Below, one piece after another: positions 16,942 through 26,802 of a stretch of 64,000 nucleotides of DNA. Origin of the DNA: CAZIAK01 sp964537035. GTDB lineage: Bacteria > Planctomycetota > B15-G4. The notes under the pieces are model-generated. The model made no database searches. It saw only the letters and a list, made by a program, of their open reading frames with translations, and was not told the DNA's origin. Positions within the stretch are counted from its first letter, which is position 1; each line of letters starts with the position of its first letter. Where the stretch lies: assembly GCA_964537035.1 (NCBI GenBank), contig CAZIAK010000012.1, forward strand, positions 1 to 64,000. The letters are read 5' to 3'. Both the position numbers and the translations under genes were made by a program.

Positions 16942-19253
16942 ACACCTCGGACATCATCGAGACCACCCGCATCGAGTGGCTGAACCTGCCGCCCACGTGG
17001 GTGCTGGCCCTGGTCATCGGCCCCTCGCTGGTCCTGGGTTGTCGCTGGCTCTACCGCCGAGAGGCTCTACAGGGACGTGGCCGTTGGTGGCCCGCTGTCC
17101 TGCGTTGCCTGGCTCTGGCCCTGCTCTGTGTCTTCCTCTTTCACCCGGTGCGCAGCAAGCAGCGAGTGCGGGTCGAGCGTCCCGTGCTGGCCATTCTGTT
17201 GGACGACTCGGCCAGCCTGCGTGAGCACGACCTGGCGAGCCTGGCGAGCCGCCACGGCTTGCCCCGCGAGGCCACCCGCCGTCAAGTGGTCGAGGCGGTC
17301 ATGGGGCCAGAGCTGGCCGAACTCGAGCAACGCTACGAAGTGCTGCTCTACGCCTTCGGTTCGTCGTTGCGAGCCGTGAGTTCGCTCAGCGACCTGACCG
17401 CCTCCGACGGAGAGACGAGGCTGGGGGATGCCTTGGCGGCCCTGGCCGCTGAGACTCGTGGGCGCGATCTGGCCCAGGTGATCCTGCTCAGCGACGGACG
17501 GGTCAACGCAGGCCGTGATGTCACCGCTGCCCTGGCCGGGCTGGTGGGGCGCTCGGTTTCGGTGAGCACCGTCGGCGTCGGCGATCCGACCATCCCTCGG
17601 GACTTGCGCATCAGCAACATCATCGCACCCGAGGTGGCCTTGTCGGGCGACACTGTCACGCTCGAAGTCTCCATCGCGGCTCGGGGTTATCCGGGACAGT
17701 CCACCGCGGTCACCGTGCAAGACGGGGCCAGCGGGCTGCAGATGGCTCGAGTCGATGTGCAGCTCGGCGGCGACGACACGACCACCGGCGCCACAGAGCA
17801 GCTGGTGCGGGTGAGCTTCATCCCCGAGATCGAAGGGGACGTCGACCTTCGGGTGGCCGTGGCACCCATGCCGGGCGAGGCCGACGACGTGAACAACGTC
17901 GACCGGCGCATGCTGAGGGTCGAGCCCGGGCGCATCAAGGTGCTCTACATCGACGGCTATCCCCGCTACGAGTATCGCTTCCTGATCGGTTCGCTGCTGC
18001 GCGTGCCCAACATGGAACTGCAGTGCTTCCTGACCTCGGCTTCGCCCGACTTCATTCAAGAGTCCAGCGAGGGTGTGGGCTCGCTCGATCACATCCCCCA
18101 GTCGCTTGAGTTTCTGCTCGAAAACTACCACGTGATCATCCTGGGCGATGTGCACCCGCAAGACCTGGGGGATGACTACGAGGCGGTGCTGCAGAACTTC
18201 AAGAGCTTCGTGGAGCAGGGTGGGGGCTTGCTCATGCTCGCCGGCAGCCGCTACGCGCCGAGAGAGTATCGGGACACGCCGTTGGCTGACGTACTGCCCG
18301 TGCTGATCGGTGATGCCGAAGTCGAGGCTCGCAACGTGGCTGCTCCGGGGCAGCCGTTCCGGCCCGTGCTGGCCCGCCCGAGAGATCCCCACGAGATTGT
18401 TTCACTCGACCCGGACGTCGACCGCAATCGGGCCTTGTGGGAGGACGAGGGTGGCCTCGCTCCCTTGACCTGGTACTACCCGGTCGAGAAGTTGCGCTCC
18501 ACGGCTGAGGCCTTGCTGACCCATCCGACCAGCAGCAATGCCTACGGCGCCCACGTCATCCTCTCGACCATGTACTATCCCCAGGGGCGCACGGCCTTCC
18601 TGGCCAGCGATGAGACCTGGCGTTGGCGCTTTCGTTTTCTGGAGACGTATCGCGAGCCGTTCTGGCGCGGGCTGATTCGTTATCTCGCCCTGAACCGCTT
18701 GCGGCGCTCTGACTACCGCTTCGATCTCTCCACCGATCTGTCGAGCTACTCCATCGGTGAGCGCATTGGCCTGGTAGCCCGGGTGCGTGACGACGAGTTC
18801 GACGCCCTGCGGGCAGACTCGTTCGAGGTCTCCTACGTCACCCCTGACGGCAAGCAGGGGGTGCAGAGCCTGAACCGCGAAGAGGATGGCAAATTTGTGG
18901 GTTCGCTCCTGGCTGGCGAGCCCGGGCCCTATCGCTTCTGGTTGCTCGATCCGAACGATCCGTCCCAGGCCCGGTCGCCTCGCATCGTCACCGTGACCAC
19001 GCCCACGCTCGAGACGGACGACGCGGTGCTCGACGAGCTGCTGCTCGAACGGATCGCGGCGCGCACCGGCGGCCGCTACGCCCAGCTGCAAGACGTGCAG
19101 GGCCTGTTGGCGTCGTTCAACGACCCACCCCGCACGCGCCCGCTGGACGAGCCCGAGCGAGAAGAAGTCTGGGCCGGGTTCCCCCAGCTGTCCCTGTTGG
19201 TGGTGCTGTTGGCCGCCGAATGGATACTACGCAAGCGAGGCAACCTGGTGTGA
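16938..19253 (+). CDS. VWA-domain membrane protein with glutamine amidotransferase-like region
   Basis: This is a second VWA partner, 771 residues. Two membrane helices (about 21-39 and 52-69) precede a VWA domain with a DDSAS metal motif at 89-93 and the strand VILLSDGRVNAG. Residues 320-530 begin with RIKVLYIDGYPRYEYRFL and contain a GGGLLMLAGS loop, the shape of the GATase1-like domains found in this family; no catalytic Cys triad is seen. A final hydrophobic segment (LSLLVVLLAAEWILRKR) re-enters the membrane. It overlaps the preceding gene by ATGA and the next by GTGA, implying stoichiometric production. Confidence 0.9.
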   Translation: MNTSDIIETTRIEWLNLPPTWVLALVIGPSLVLGCRWLYRREALQGRGRWWPAVLRCLALALLCVFLFHPVRSKQRVRVERPVLAILLDDSASLREHDLASLASRHGLPREATRRQVVEAVMGPELAELEQRYEVLLYAFGSSLRAVSSLSDLTASDGETRLGDALAALAAETRGRDLAQVILLSDGRVNAGRDVTAALAGLVGRSVSVSTVGVGDPTIPRDLRISNIIAPEVALSGDTVTLEVSIAARGYPGQSTAVTVQDGASGLQMARVDVQLGGDDTTTGATEQLVRVSFIPEIEGDVDLRVAVAPMPGEADDVNNVDRRMLRVEPGRIKVLYIDGYPRYEYRFLIGSLLRVPNMELQCFLTSASPDFIQESSEGVGSLDHIPQSLEFLLENYHVIILGDVHPQDLGDDYEAVLQNFKSFVEQGGGLLMLAGSRYAPREYRDTPLADVLPVLIGDAEVEARNVAAPGQPFRPVLARPRDPHEIVSLDPDVDRNRALWEDEGGLAPLTWYYPVEKLRSTAEALLTHPTSSNAYGAHVILSTMYYPQGRTAFLASDETWRWRFRFLETYREPFWRGLIRYLALNRLRRSDYRFDLSTDLSSYSIGERIGLVARVRDDEFDALRADSFEVSYVTPDGKQGVQSLNREEDGKFVGSLLAGEPGPYRFWLLDPNDPSQARSPRIVTVTTPTLETDDAVLDELLLERIAARTGGRYAQLQDVQGLLASFNDPPRTRPLDEPEREEVWAGFPQLSLLVVLLAAEWILRKRGNLV

Positions 19254-22200
19254 TCCGACCCCTGTTGTTCGCCGCCGTGGGGAGCCTGGCGTGGGTGCTG
19301 CTGGGTACGGCACCCGTGATGGGTCAGGTCGACCCCTTCGCGGGCTGGGACACACTGGTCGAGGACCAATACACCTTTGACGTGGACGAACGGAGCCTGC
19401 TGGGCTTCAGCGTCCGCGCCCCCGTCGATGCCCGCTCCGCGCTCGACGATGCCGAACGCTCACTCATGGCGGGTGCTGTCGATGTGGCCGCAGAGCAGCT
19501 GTTGGCCATCGTGCGCACACGGGGCAGCCAGGTGATGCAGGTGGGCGGGGGCGATGACCGCTGGAACAGTCGCTGGGTAGGGGCCGCCGAGTGGGCCCTG
19601 TTTCAGTTGCTGACCCGGGTGCCGCTCAGTCGACGCCAAGAGGTCCTCTCGGCGGAGGAACAAGCTGAGCTGGTCGCGGCGACGTCCTGGCACGACCGGT
19701 TGGCCCTGAGTCGCCTGGCACTGGAGCACGAGGGCCTGCCCAGCGCTCTTCCGGCCTACGCCGACCTGGCTCGTCTGCAAGCCGAGGAGGGGCGCTTCGC
19801 CGCCGCCCGGGCAACGCTCTACCGCCTGCGCCAGCTGGGCGGAGAGGCCCTGGCGGAGACCTTGGCCAGCCCCCTGCCCGGGGTCGCCGCCCCGTCCTAC
19901 GAGCCGTTCTCCATGGGTGATGGGACGGCCTTGCAGTCGAGTTGGCTCGACGACTCAGGTGGCGATCGGGAACTCACGGTGATCGCCCGGCTCACCGATC
20001 AAGACGTCGACTGGATCAACCCGTTCATCAGGTATTCGGGCACCTACGAAGCTCCCTATGCGCCCCTGGTACCGGTGATCGCGGACGGTGTGGTCTACGT
20101 CGCCGACACGGTCTCGGTCTGGGCCCAGGATCTCCTCTCAGGCAGACGCCTGTGGCATCACAGCGGGCCTCTCGAGGTGGTGACCGATCAGGGCACCGCC
20201 AGCCCTTCATTCACCCTGGGCGTGTACGCCAACGGGGGGCGACCGAAGGCCATCAACCCTCATCAGGTGGCCCAGCCCTTGGTCACCGGCGATCACGTGG
20301 TGGCCACGGTGCAAGTGGCCGAGCCGCGGCATCCCCTGCAGAGCTTTGATGGCTACCCCATCAATCATCCCCTGCCTCGGCGACGGTTGCGGGCGCTCGA
20401 TCGGGTGACCGGTGAGGTGCTATGGACCCAGGAGCGCCCTGCCCTGCCTGACAACGACTTCGTCAATCACTTCGACGTGGACGGACCGGTGGTGACGGAC
20501 GGGCGGGCTGTTTTTGCCTCGGGGTCGGTGACCGAAGGAGCGATCAACGCCTACCTGGCAGCCTTCGACCTCGATTCGGGTGCGCTGCTCTGGCGCACGC
20601 CGATCTGCTCGGGTCAGCAAGAGCTGACCATGTTCAACCGGCCCTTCCAAGAGCACGTGATCTCACCGCCCACCCTGCACGAGGGTTCGCTCTACGTGTG
20701 CACCAACCTGGGGGTGATCGGTTGCGTCGACGCCTGGTCGGGGCGGGTGCGCTGGCTGGCGGCCTACGAGTCCATCGCTCGTCGCAGTTCGCGCATGATC
20801 AGGCCCCAGAACTCTCGCGACGTGCACTGGCTCAACCAGCCGCCATTGGTCATCGACGATGTGGTGATCTTGACGCCCCTGGACAGCGAATGGCTGCAAG
20901 GCCTCGATCGTCGGACGGGCCGACGACTGTACGAGTTGCCGACGCAGATGGGTTCGAGCATGCGTCAGCCCTTGCGCCACCAGGTGGTCGATGTGGGCGA
21001 GGGACGGTTCGCCGTGGTGAACGACGAGTTCGTCGAGTGCTTCAACGCCACGAGCGGTCACATGGAGTGGTTCTCCCGGCCCTTCGGCCCGTTCCAGGAG
21101 CTGTCAGGCGCGGCGGTCGTGAACGGGGGGCGACTGCTCGTGCCCGCAGAACCGTTGCTGATCTCTCTCGACCTGAGCAACGGCCAGCGGGTGGGTGATC
21201 TCAGCCTGCCCACGACCGGCCCCGGCCGGAAGATTCAGCGGGTCGTGCCCGACGGCCCGGCGTTGGTCATGACCGATGGTGCCTCGGTGTTCGCCTTCGT
21301 AGACCACGAGCTCGTGCGCCGGGACGCGGTGGCCAGTCTGGGCCACGATCCCTTGGCAGCGCTGACCCTGGGCGAGCTGGCCCTCGCCGAAAACGATGAG
21401 CGAGGGGCGGTGGTTCATTTCGAGCGTGTCCTCGCAGCGGGGCCCTCACGAGAGGTCATGTCTCGTGCCCGAGGTGGCTTGTTGGAGGCGGCCCTGAGCG
21501 TGGCGCTGGCCGCGGACACGCCCGAGGCCTGGCAGGGCGTACTCGAGGCTGCCTGGTCGCAGCGGGTGCGCTTCACTCACGCCGAACAGGTGCTCAAGGC
21601 CTTCGTCCGGCTTGGCGCCGACGTTGAACTGGCAGACGGGTTGGCCGTGCTCGCGGACGCGGATCCAGAGCACCTGCTGACCCTGAACGACGATGGCCCC
21701 CTGCCCGTGGCGCTGCACTTCGCCATGAGCCGCATCCCCCTGCAGAGCCCGAGCGAGCAGGTCGCTTCCCTGCAAGAGTTGCTCCGTTCTGGCCGCCAGG
21801 TGAAGTGGGATGGTCTGCCACTCGCAGAGGCCGCTGCCCAACGCATCGCTGCTCTGCTGGTGCACCATGGCCCAGAGTTGTACGCGCCCTTCGAGGCCGC
21901 AGCTGCGAGCGATCTGGCCGCGGGGGCCACCCTTGCTGAGCTCGAGGCCCGCTACCCCAACGCCCAGGTGGTGGCGCAACAGCGGGTGTCCATCATGGAG
22001 CAGCTGCTGGCGGAGGGTGAGCTGCGGCGGGTCTTTGAAGAAGCGCGGGATGTGACGGTGCCTGCCCTGGTGGCCTTGCGAGCGCGGGCGGCTCGGGCCA
22101 TGGGCGAGGATGCCTATGCGGACGTCCTGGAAGGCCTGGCGCCAGCAGCAAGCTCCGAGCTGCCAGCCCTGCCTCGGGATGCGTCGGGTCTGTTGCGCGT

Positions 22201-23431
22201 GGTCCTGTCCGAGAACCGGTCGCTCGAGCTGCATCACGCCACGGGGCAGGCGTCTCCAGAGTTCGCCGGAACGCTGCTGGCCAGCATTCACGGGACCGGC
22301 GCGTTCCTGGCTCTGGACACCCGCACAGGCGAGGTGCTCTGGGACGATCTGCCCTTGCCAGGCAACGTGCTCGAGCACTCCTCCAATCTCGACTTTCACT
22401 TTCACGGCGAGACGTTGCTGGTGCGCGGCAGGGGCACCCTGCAGGCCCTGGCCCTGGCCACGGGCGAGTTGATCTGGGAGCGCACTCTGCCCGGCCGTGT
22501 CTACGACGTGCTGCCCATGGCCGGGTTGCTGATCAGCCTCACCGAAACGTCCGGCCGCTTTCGGGTCGAGGGGCACGGCATGGCCACCGGGGCCCGGGCG
22601 TTTCGCATCGATCTGCCCGAGGCCGAAGACGTGAAGATGGTGCAGGCTGGCGACCAGCTGGTGTGCCTGAGTACGGGCGGCTACGAGCGCAACGGGCGGG
22701 GGCGTGACAAGCGCCTCGCGGTGCTCGATCTGGTGGGGGGCGTGGTGAGTTCGTCCACCGCCCTGGCGGATCGGTTCAGTATCGCCAACACGGTGAGCGA
22801 CCCTGGGGTGGTGTTGCTGTCCAGGTCTGCGGGCAGGGACACCGTGCTGATGGCCTTCCGTCCGGACACCGCCGAGGTGCTCTGGGAGATCGCCCTGCCC
22901 GAGATCTCGCTGAAGTCGCGCATGCTCTTTGCCAGCGCCGACGACCAACTGGTGCTGCGGGCACCGTGGGAGGCCCGGGGCGCCGACGGCTCCAAGCACT
23001 CGTGGGATGAGATCATCCCCATCGATGCGTTGCGGGGGCCGCAAGAGGCTGTCAGCGAGCTGCCCATGCTGAAGGTGATCGACCCCGATTCTGACTTCGC
23101 TCCTCGCGTCGTGATGGCCGACCCCGCCCAGCCCCATCGGCTCCAGGTCCTCTCGGGCGACGACCTGAGCCGGGGCTATGCGTTGGAGCTGCCGGACGCC
23201 GTGCCCCTGGGAGCCACGTCTTTGCATCATGGGCGGGACGGGTTCGTCCTGCTGTCGTCGCCCTACCCCTCGCCGGTGACGTCTGTGCAGGTGGTTCGCG
23301 GCGAGCGGGGTACCGATCACTACTTCGTGCAGGTCGACGACGGCGGAAGCCAGCAGATCGAGCTGGTAGAGGGCGCTATTGTTCTGGCCCACGGTGGGGT
23401 GCTGAGCATCTTGAGGAGTGCGTTGCCATGA
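19250..23431 (+). CDS. Giant secreted PQQ-like beta-propeller protein
   Basis: This 1393-residue exported protein has a signal peptide ending in GTAPVMGQ, followed by an Ala-rich helical region to about residue 210 with TPR-like pairs. Two sets of propeller blades follow (around 250-700 and 1030-1390). They include repeated phrases such as LRALDRVTGEVLWTQE, AAFDLDSGALLWRT, CVDAWSGRVRWLA, LALDTRTGEVLWDD and LALATGELIWERT. The G-x-L/V-W pattern is the PQQ/BamB-like tryptophan-docking repeat. The segment between (700-1010) is helical. No active site is recognised; BamB-like scaffolding is one possibility. The GTG start overlaps the VWA gene as GTGA. Confidence 0.85.
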   Translation: MIRPLLFAAVGSLAWVLLGTAPVMGQVDPFAGWDTLVEDQYTFDVDERSLLGFSVRAPVDARSALDDAERSLMAGAVDVAAEQLLAIVRTRGSQVMQVGGGDDRWNSRWVGAAEWALFQLLTRVPLSRRQEVLSAEEQAELVAATSWHDRLALSRLALEHEGLPSALPAYADLARLQAEEGRFAAARATLYRLRQLGGEALAETLASPLPGVAAPSYEPFSMGDGTALQSSWLDDSGGDRELTVIARLTDQDVDWINPFIRYSGTYEAPYAPLVPVIADGVVYVADTVSVWAQDLLSGRRLWHHSGPLEVVTDQGTASPSFTLGVYANGGRPKAINPHQVAQPLVTGDHVVATVQVAEPRHPLQSFDGYPINHPLPRRRLRALDRVTGEVLWTQERPALPDNDFVNHFDVDGPVVTDGRAVFASGSVTEGAINAYLAAFDLDSGALLWRTPICSGQQELTMFNRPFQEHVISPPTLHEGSLYVCTNLGVIGCVDAWSGRVRWLAAYESIARRSSRMIRPQNSRDVHWLNQPPLVIDDVVILTPLDSEWLQGLDRRTGRRLYELPTQMGSSMRQPLRHQVVDVGEGRFAVVNDEFVECFNATSGHMEWFSRPFGPFQELSGAAVVNGGRLLVPAEPLLISLDLSNGQRVGDLSLPTTGPGRKIQRVVPDGPALVMTDGASVFAFVDHELVRRDAVASLGHDPLAALTLGELALAENDERGAVVHFERVLAAGPSREVMSRARGGLLEAALSVALAADTPEAWQGVLEAAWSQRVRFTHAEQVLKAFVRLGADVELADGLAVLADADPEHLLTLNDDGPLPVALHFAMSRIPLQSPSEQVASLQELLRSGRQVKWDGLPLAEAAAQRIAALLVHHGPELYAPFEAAAASDLAAGATLAELEARYPNAQVVAQQRVSIMEQLLAEGELRRVFEEARDVTVPALVALRARAARAMGEDAYADVLEGLAPAASSELPALPRDASGLLRVVLSENRSLELHHATGQASPEFAGTLLASIHGTGAFLALDTRTGEVLWDDLPLPGNVLEHSSNLDFHFHGETLLVRGRGTLQALALATGELIWERTLPGRVYDVLPMAGLLISLTETSGRFRVEGHGMATGARAFRIDLPEAEDVKMVQAGDQLVCLSTGGYERNGRGRDKRLAVLDLVGGVVSSSTALADRFSIANTVSDPGVVLLSRSAGRDTVLMAFRPDTAEVLWEIALPEISLKSRMLFASADDQLVLRAPWEARGADGSKHSWDEIIPIDALRGPQEAVSELPMLKVIDPDSDFAPRVVMADPAQPHRLQVLSGDDLSRGYALELPDAVPLGATSLHHGRDGFVLLSSPYPSPVTSVQVVRGERGTDHYFVQVDDGGSQQIELVEGAIVLAHGGVLSILRSALP

Positions 23432-24579
23432 AGAGACTGGTCACATCATTGGTGTTGCTCCTGGCAGCAACGCCCACGGTGGCGTGGGCTCAGGGCGGTC
23501 TGCCCGCCGACTTCTCGGAGATCTCTGCTGAGTCGGTGACCGCAGTCGACGAGGCCCTGGCCTATCTGTCTCGCATCCAGAACGGCGACGGCAGCTGGAC
23601 GGCAGACGTGGGCTACAAGCTCAACCAGAACTACGAGATCTCTGACCGCACGGTGCCCCACGTAGGCGTCACCGCACTGGCCGGGTTGGCTTACCTGTCA
23701 GCGGGGCACCTCCCCAGCCGGGGCCTGTACAGCGAGCAGATCGGACGGGCGACTGATTGGTTGCTCAGCCAGATCAGCGAGAACGGTTACATCACCGCGA
23801 ACGGTTCGCGCATGTACAGCCACGCCTTCGCGGCCCTGTTCCTGGCGGAGGTCTACGGCATGACCGACAGGCCAGGCATGCGCAAGGACCTGCAGGCGGC
23901 CATCGACTTCATCGTCTCTTGTCAGAACGAGCACGGCTCCTGGCGCTACGAGCCCTTGGCCTCCGAGTCCGACATGTCCATCACGGTCTGTCAGCTCAAC
24001 GCCTTGCGGGCTGCGCGCAACGTGGGCATTCGTGTGCCCCGTTCGACGATTGATCGGGCCAAGGATTACATTGCCCGTTCCTTCGTGAGTCACGACATGG
24101 GCTTTGGCGGCTCAGGCAGCTACTACCAGCTGGGTCGGGGCTCATTCAAATACCAGGTGAGCCGCTCGAGTCGCTCGTCGTTCGCGTTGACCTCTGCGGG
24201 GCTGGCGGCCTTGCACAGCGCGGGCGTGGACGACCTGCAGTTCACCTGGACCTTTCAGGATGGTCAGGCCGTCGAGATTGACCTTGAGCAGTCGATCCAG
24301 TTCTTGCGCGACACCATCCGCAGCGTGAGCGATGGATCCAGCTACGAGAACCACTACTTCTACTGGTACGGCCACTACTACGCGACCCAGGCGCTCTACA
24401 CCATCGGCGGAGAGACCTGGTCCTGGTACTTCCCGAAGATCAGCGCTGAGTTGCTGGCCAAGCAGCGGAGCACGGGGGCGTTCCCTTGCTTCATCGGACC
24501 GGGCGAGGCCTTCAGCACGGCCATCGCTGCGGTGATCTTGTCGTTGCCCTACGGCTACCTGCCCATCTTCCAGCGCTGA
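23428..24579 (+). CDS. Secreted alpha/alpha-toroid protein (squalene-cyclase-like repeats), first copy
   Basis: This 383-residue protein has a cleavable signal peptide (to about TVAWAQ, residue 22). It contains QW-type repeats QNGDGSW (51-57) and QNEHGSW (166-172) in an all-helical background, which indicates the terpene-cyclase/prenyltransferase toroid fold. The acid motif DxDD of cyclases is absent: the equivalent stretch reads SESDMSITVCQLNALRAAR. It is therefore probably not a cyclase. It ends in LPYGYLPIFQR. A second toroid protein ten kilobases downstream in the same operon shares both the SITVC and the C-terminal GYLPxFQ motifs. A periplasmic binding or structural role is inferred. Confidence 0.88.
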   Translation: MKRLVTSLVLLLAATPTVAWAQGGLPADFSEISAESVTAVDEALAYLSRIQNGDGSWTADVGYKLNQNYEISDRTVPHVGVTALAGLAYLSAGHLPSRGLYSEQIGRATDWLLSQISENGYITANGSRMYSHAFAALFLAEVYGMTDRPGMRKDLQAAIDFIVSCQNEHGSWRYEPLASESDMSITVCQLNALRAARNVGIRVPRSTIDRAKDYIARSFVSHDMGFGGSGSYYQLGRGSFKYQVSRSSRSSFALTSAGLAALHSAGVDDLQFTWTFQDGQAVEIDLEQSIQFLRDTIRSVSDGSSYENHYFYWYGHYYATQALYTIGGETWSWYFPKISAELLAKQRSTGAFPCFIGPGEAFSTAIAAVILSLPYGYLPIFQR

Positions 24580-24588
24580 CTGACGGCC

Positions 24589-26802
24589 ATGAGCACTTCC
24601 ATGTCACCTCTCCCCGATCCCCAACGTGGCCCCCTGGCGGTGCGGCAGCGGCTCGATCAGGTCATCAGCCGTATTCGCCTGCTGCACGTCTGCGCGGGAT
24701 TGGCCAGGCTGCTCACCTTGATCGTGGTGGGGCTGGTGGCGGCGTACGCCCTCGATCGGCTGCTCGACCTGCCCCGAACGGTGCGGGCGATCGCGCTGCT
24801 GGTCATGGTGGCCCTGTTCGGGCGGGAGCTCGTGCGCAGGCTGTTGCGGCCCCTGATCGCGGGCCCCGATCGCCTCGACGCCGCCCGCCTGGTCGAGGGC
24901 GAGCTGAGCTTCGAGGGGCGGCTGATCTCGTCCTTGCAGCTGCCTGAGGGAAGGCCCGGGTCTCTCGAACACCAGCTCGCAGCCGAGACCTCGGAGGCTT
25001 GTGAGCGCGTCGATCTGAGGGTGGTGCTGACCCCGCGGCCCTCCCTGCTTGAGGTGGCTCGGTCTCTGGGAGCGATTGTGGCCTTGGCGCTGTTGTTGGC
25101 CCTGGTGCGGCCACACTCCGAGGTGTTCTTCCAGCGTTGGGCACTCGCCGACGTGCCTTGGCCTCGGGCCACGCGGCTCAACCTTGAGTTGCCGGATGAA
25201 GGGCCGGTACACGTGCGTGATGCCGAGGGCGGCCTGTTCGTGGCCCGATCGGGCACCCTGTCGCTGCAGGCGAGCTGGTCTGGCAAGCGTCCCGAGCGGG
25301 TCGAGCTGGTGGTCGAGGGACAGCGGGGTGAGCGCAGCTCGGCCCTGTCGCTCGGCTCGTCAGGTCTGTTTCAGGGGCACTTCACCGTGGAGCCCGGGGA
25401 CACGGCCCTGTGGGTCCGAGGCGGCGATGATGAGGGCGACGAGAATCGCCTCTCGCTCCGGGTGATCGACCCGCCCCGGCTGGATGCTCCCGACTTCGTG
25501 CTCACGCCGCCGGCCTACATTGGTGGTGGGGCACGCCAGGTGGGGGCCGCCGACCTGGTCATGTCCGAAGGCACCCATGTGCGGCTGCTGGGTCGTCCCC
25601 GCGGCGAGGCAGAGTCGGCCACGCTCTGGATGCAAGCTCGAGGTGAGAGCCTGGCACTCGACTTGACCGAAGACGACGAAGGGCTGCTGGTCAGCGGAGA
25701 CTTCGTCGCTCGGGAATCAGACACCCTGACCGTGCGGCTCACCGGCGACCATGGCCTGGCCACGCCCGAGCCAGGACGGATCGCGCTGCTGGTCCACGAG
25801 GACCGACCGCCTACCTTGCGCGTCTACTCCCCGGCCCGCTCCGATGTCAAGGTCACTGCCCAGGCGGTGGTGCCCGTGTCGGTCATGGCCGAGGACGATC
25901 ATGGCGTAGCGGGTGTGGTGCTGGAGATCGACCCGGAAGGGCGGCTCGACTTCGCCGTCGACCCTGATCATCCGGGCCAGTACCGGTTGGTGCTCGATCT
26001 GGCGCAGCTAGGTCTGAGCGACACCGTGTCCTACGCCATGGAGGCCCTCGATCATCGGTCGCTCGGTGACCGAGGTCCCCAGGGCGTGCGGGTCGACGGG
26101 CGGCGCATCGACGTGGTCAACGACTCTGATCTGAAGCGCTTGCTCGCCGACCGTCAGCTGCGACTGAAAGAAGACTTCACCCAGATCCGCGACCGACAGG
26201 TCAGAGCCCAAGAGGTGGTCGATGACCTGCTGACCGACCTGCCCCAGGCGGGCGACTCTGATCTGGTCACGGCGGCGGTGGCTCAAAACCAGGTCACCGT
26301 GCGTCTGGCGCGGGAGGCCCGTGAACTCTGCGCGATCCTCGATGCAGTGATCCTCAATCGTCTCGACGGGGGACCGGGCGCCGAGTCGCTGCTCGACCGT
26401 CGCCTGGCCGACTGGCACGACCAGCCCGTCGACGAGCCCTTCTCCCCTGCGGTGTGGGCTGCCCTGGCCAGCGACTACGGCGCAGGACAGTTCGGCCACC
26501 TCGACGGGGCGGGCCGGCTGCTGAACATGGCGGCCATCGCCCTGCGGCTCAGCCAGGCGTCGTCTCCCAGGGCTCACGAGCTGCTCACCGCAGCGGTCCA
26601 GGACCCGTCAGCAGAGCAGCTGCGCACCATCTGGACAGCCCAGCAAACGGTCATCACCGACCTGGTCAGCCTGCTCGATCGCATGAACGAGTGGGAAGAC
26701 TATCAAGAGGTGCTCACCCTGGTGAAGGCGCTCATTGACGACCAAAGAGCCTTGCGAGAGCGCTCCCAAGAGGCCCTGCGCAAGAAGACGGGGAACAACT
26801 GA
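24589..26802 (+). CDS. DUF4175-like membrane protein
   Basis: This 737-residue protein has two or three N-terminal membrane helices (about residues 40-58, 62-82 and 163-180) and then a long extracytoplasmic part. That part begins with beta-sandwich-like segments (LNLELPDEGPVHV, VHEDRPPTLRVYSP) and ends in about 200 residues of charged helix (SDLKRLLADRQLRLKEDFTQI). This layout matches DUF4175 proteins, which occur with MoxR/VWA operons. Function is unknown. The stop overlaps the next start as TGATG. Confidence 0.8.
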   Translation: MSTSMSPLPDPQRGPLAVRQRLDQVISRIRLLHVCAGLARLLTLIVVGLVAAYALDRLLDLPRTVRAIALLVMVALFGRELVRRLLRPLIAGPDRLDAARLVEGELSFEGRLISSLQLPEGRPGSLEHQLAAETSEACERVDLRVVLTPRPSLLEVARSLGAIVALALLLALVRPHSEVFFQRWALADVPWPRATRLNLELPDEGPVHVRDAEGGLFVARSGTLSLQASWSGKRPERVELVVEGQRGERSSALSLGSSGLFQGHFTVEPGDTALWVRGGDDEGDENRLSLRVIDPPRLDAPDFVLTPPAYIGGGARQVGAADLVMSEGTHVRLLGRPRGEAESATLWMQARGESLALDLTEDDEGLLVSGDFVARESDTLTVRLTGDHGLATPEPGRIALLVHEDRPPTLRVYSPARSDVKVTAQAVVPVSVMAEDDHGVAGVVLEIDPEGRLDFAVDPDHPGQYRLVLDLAQLGLSDTVSYAMEALDHRSLGDRGPQGVRVDGRRIDVVNDSDLKRLLADRQLRLKEDFTQIRDRQVRAQEVVDDLLTDLPQAGDSDLVTAAVAQNQVTVRLAREARELCAILDAVILNRLDGGPGAESLLDRRLADWHDQPVDEPFSPAVWAALASDYGAGQFGHLDGAGRLLNMAAIALRLSQASSPRAHELLTAAVQDPSAEQLRTIWTAQQTVITDLVSLLDRMNEWEDYQEVLTLVKALIDDQRALRERSQEALRKKTGNN

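Noticed and set aside
21446..23392. 648-codon minus-strand frame opposite the giant propeller gene
   Set aside because: Its His/Gln/Arg-rich composition is typical of a reverse-strand shadow. The plus-strand frame has a signal peptide and PQQ-type blades.
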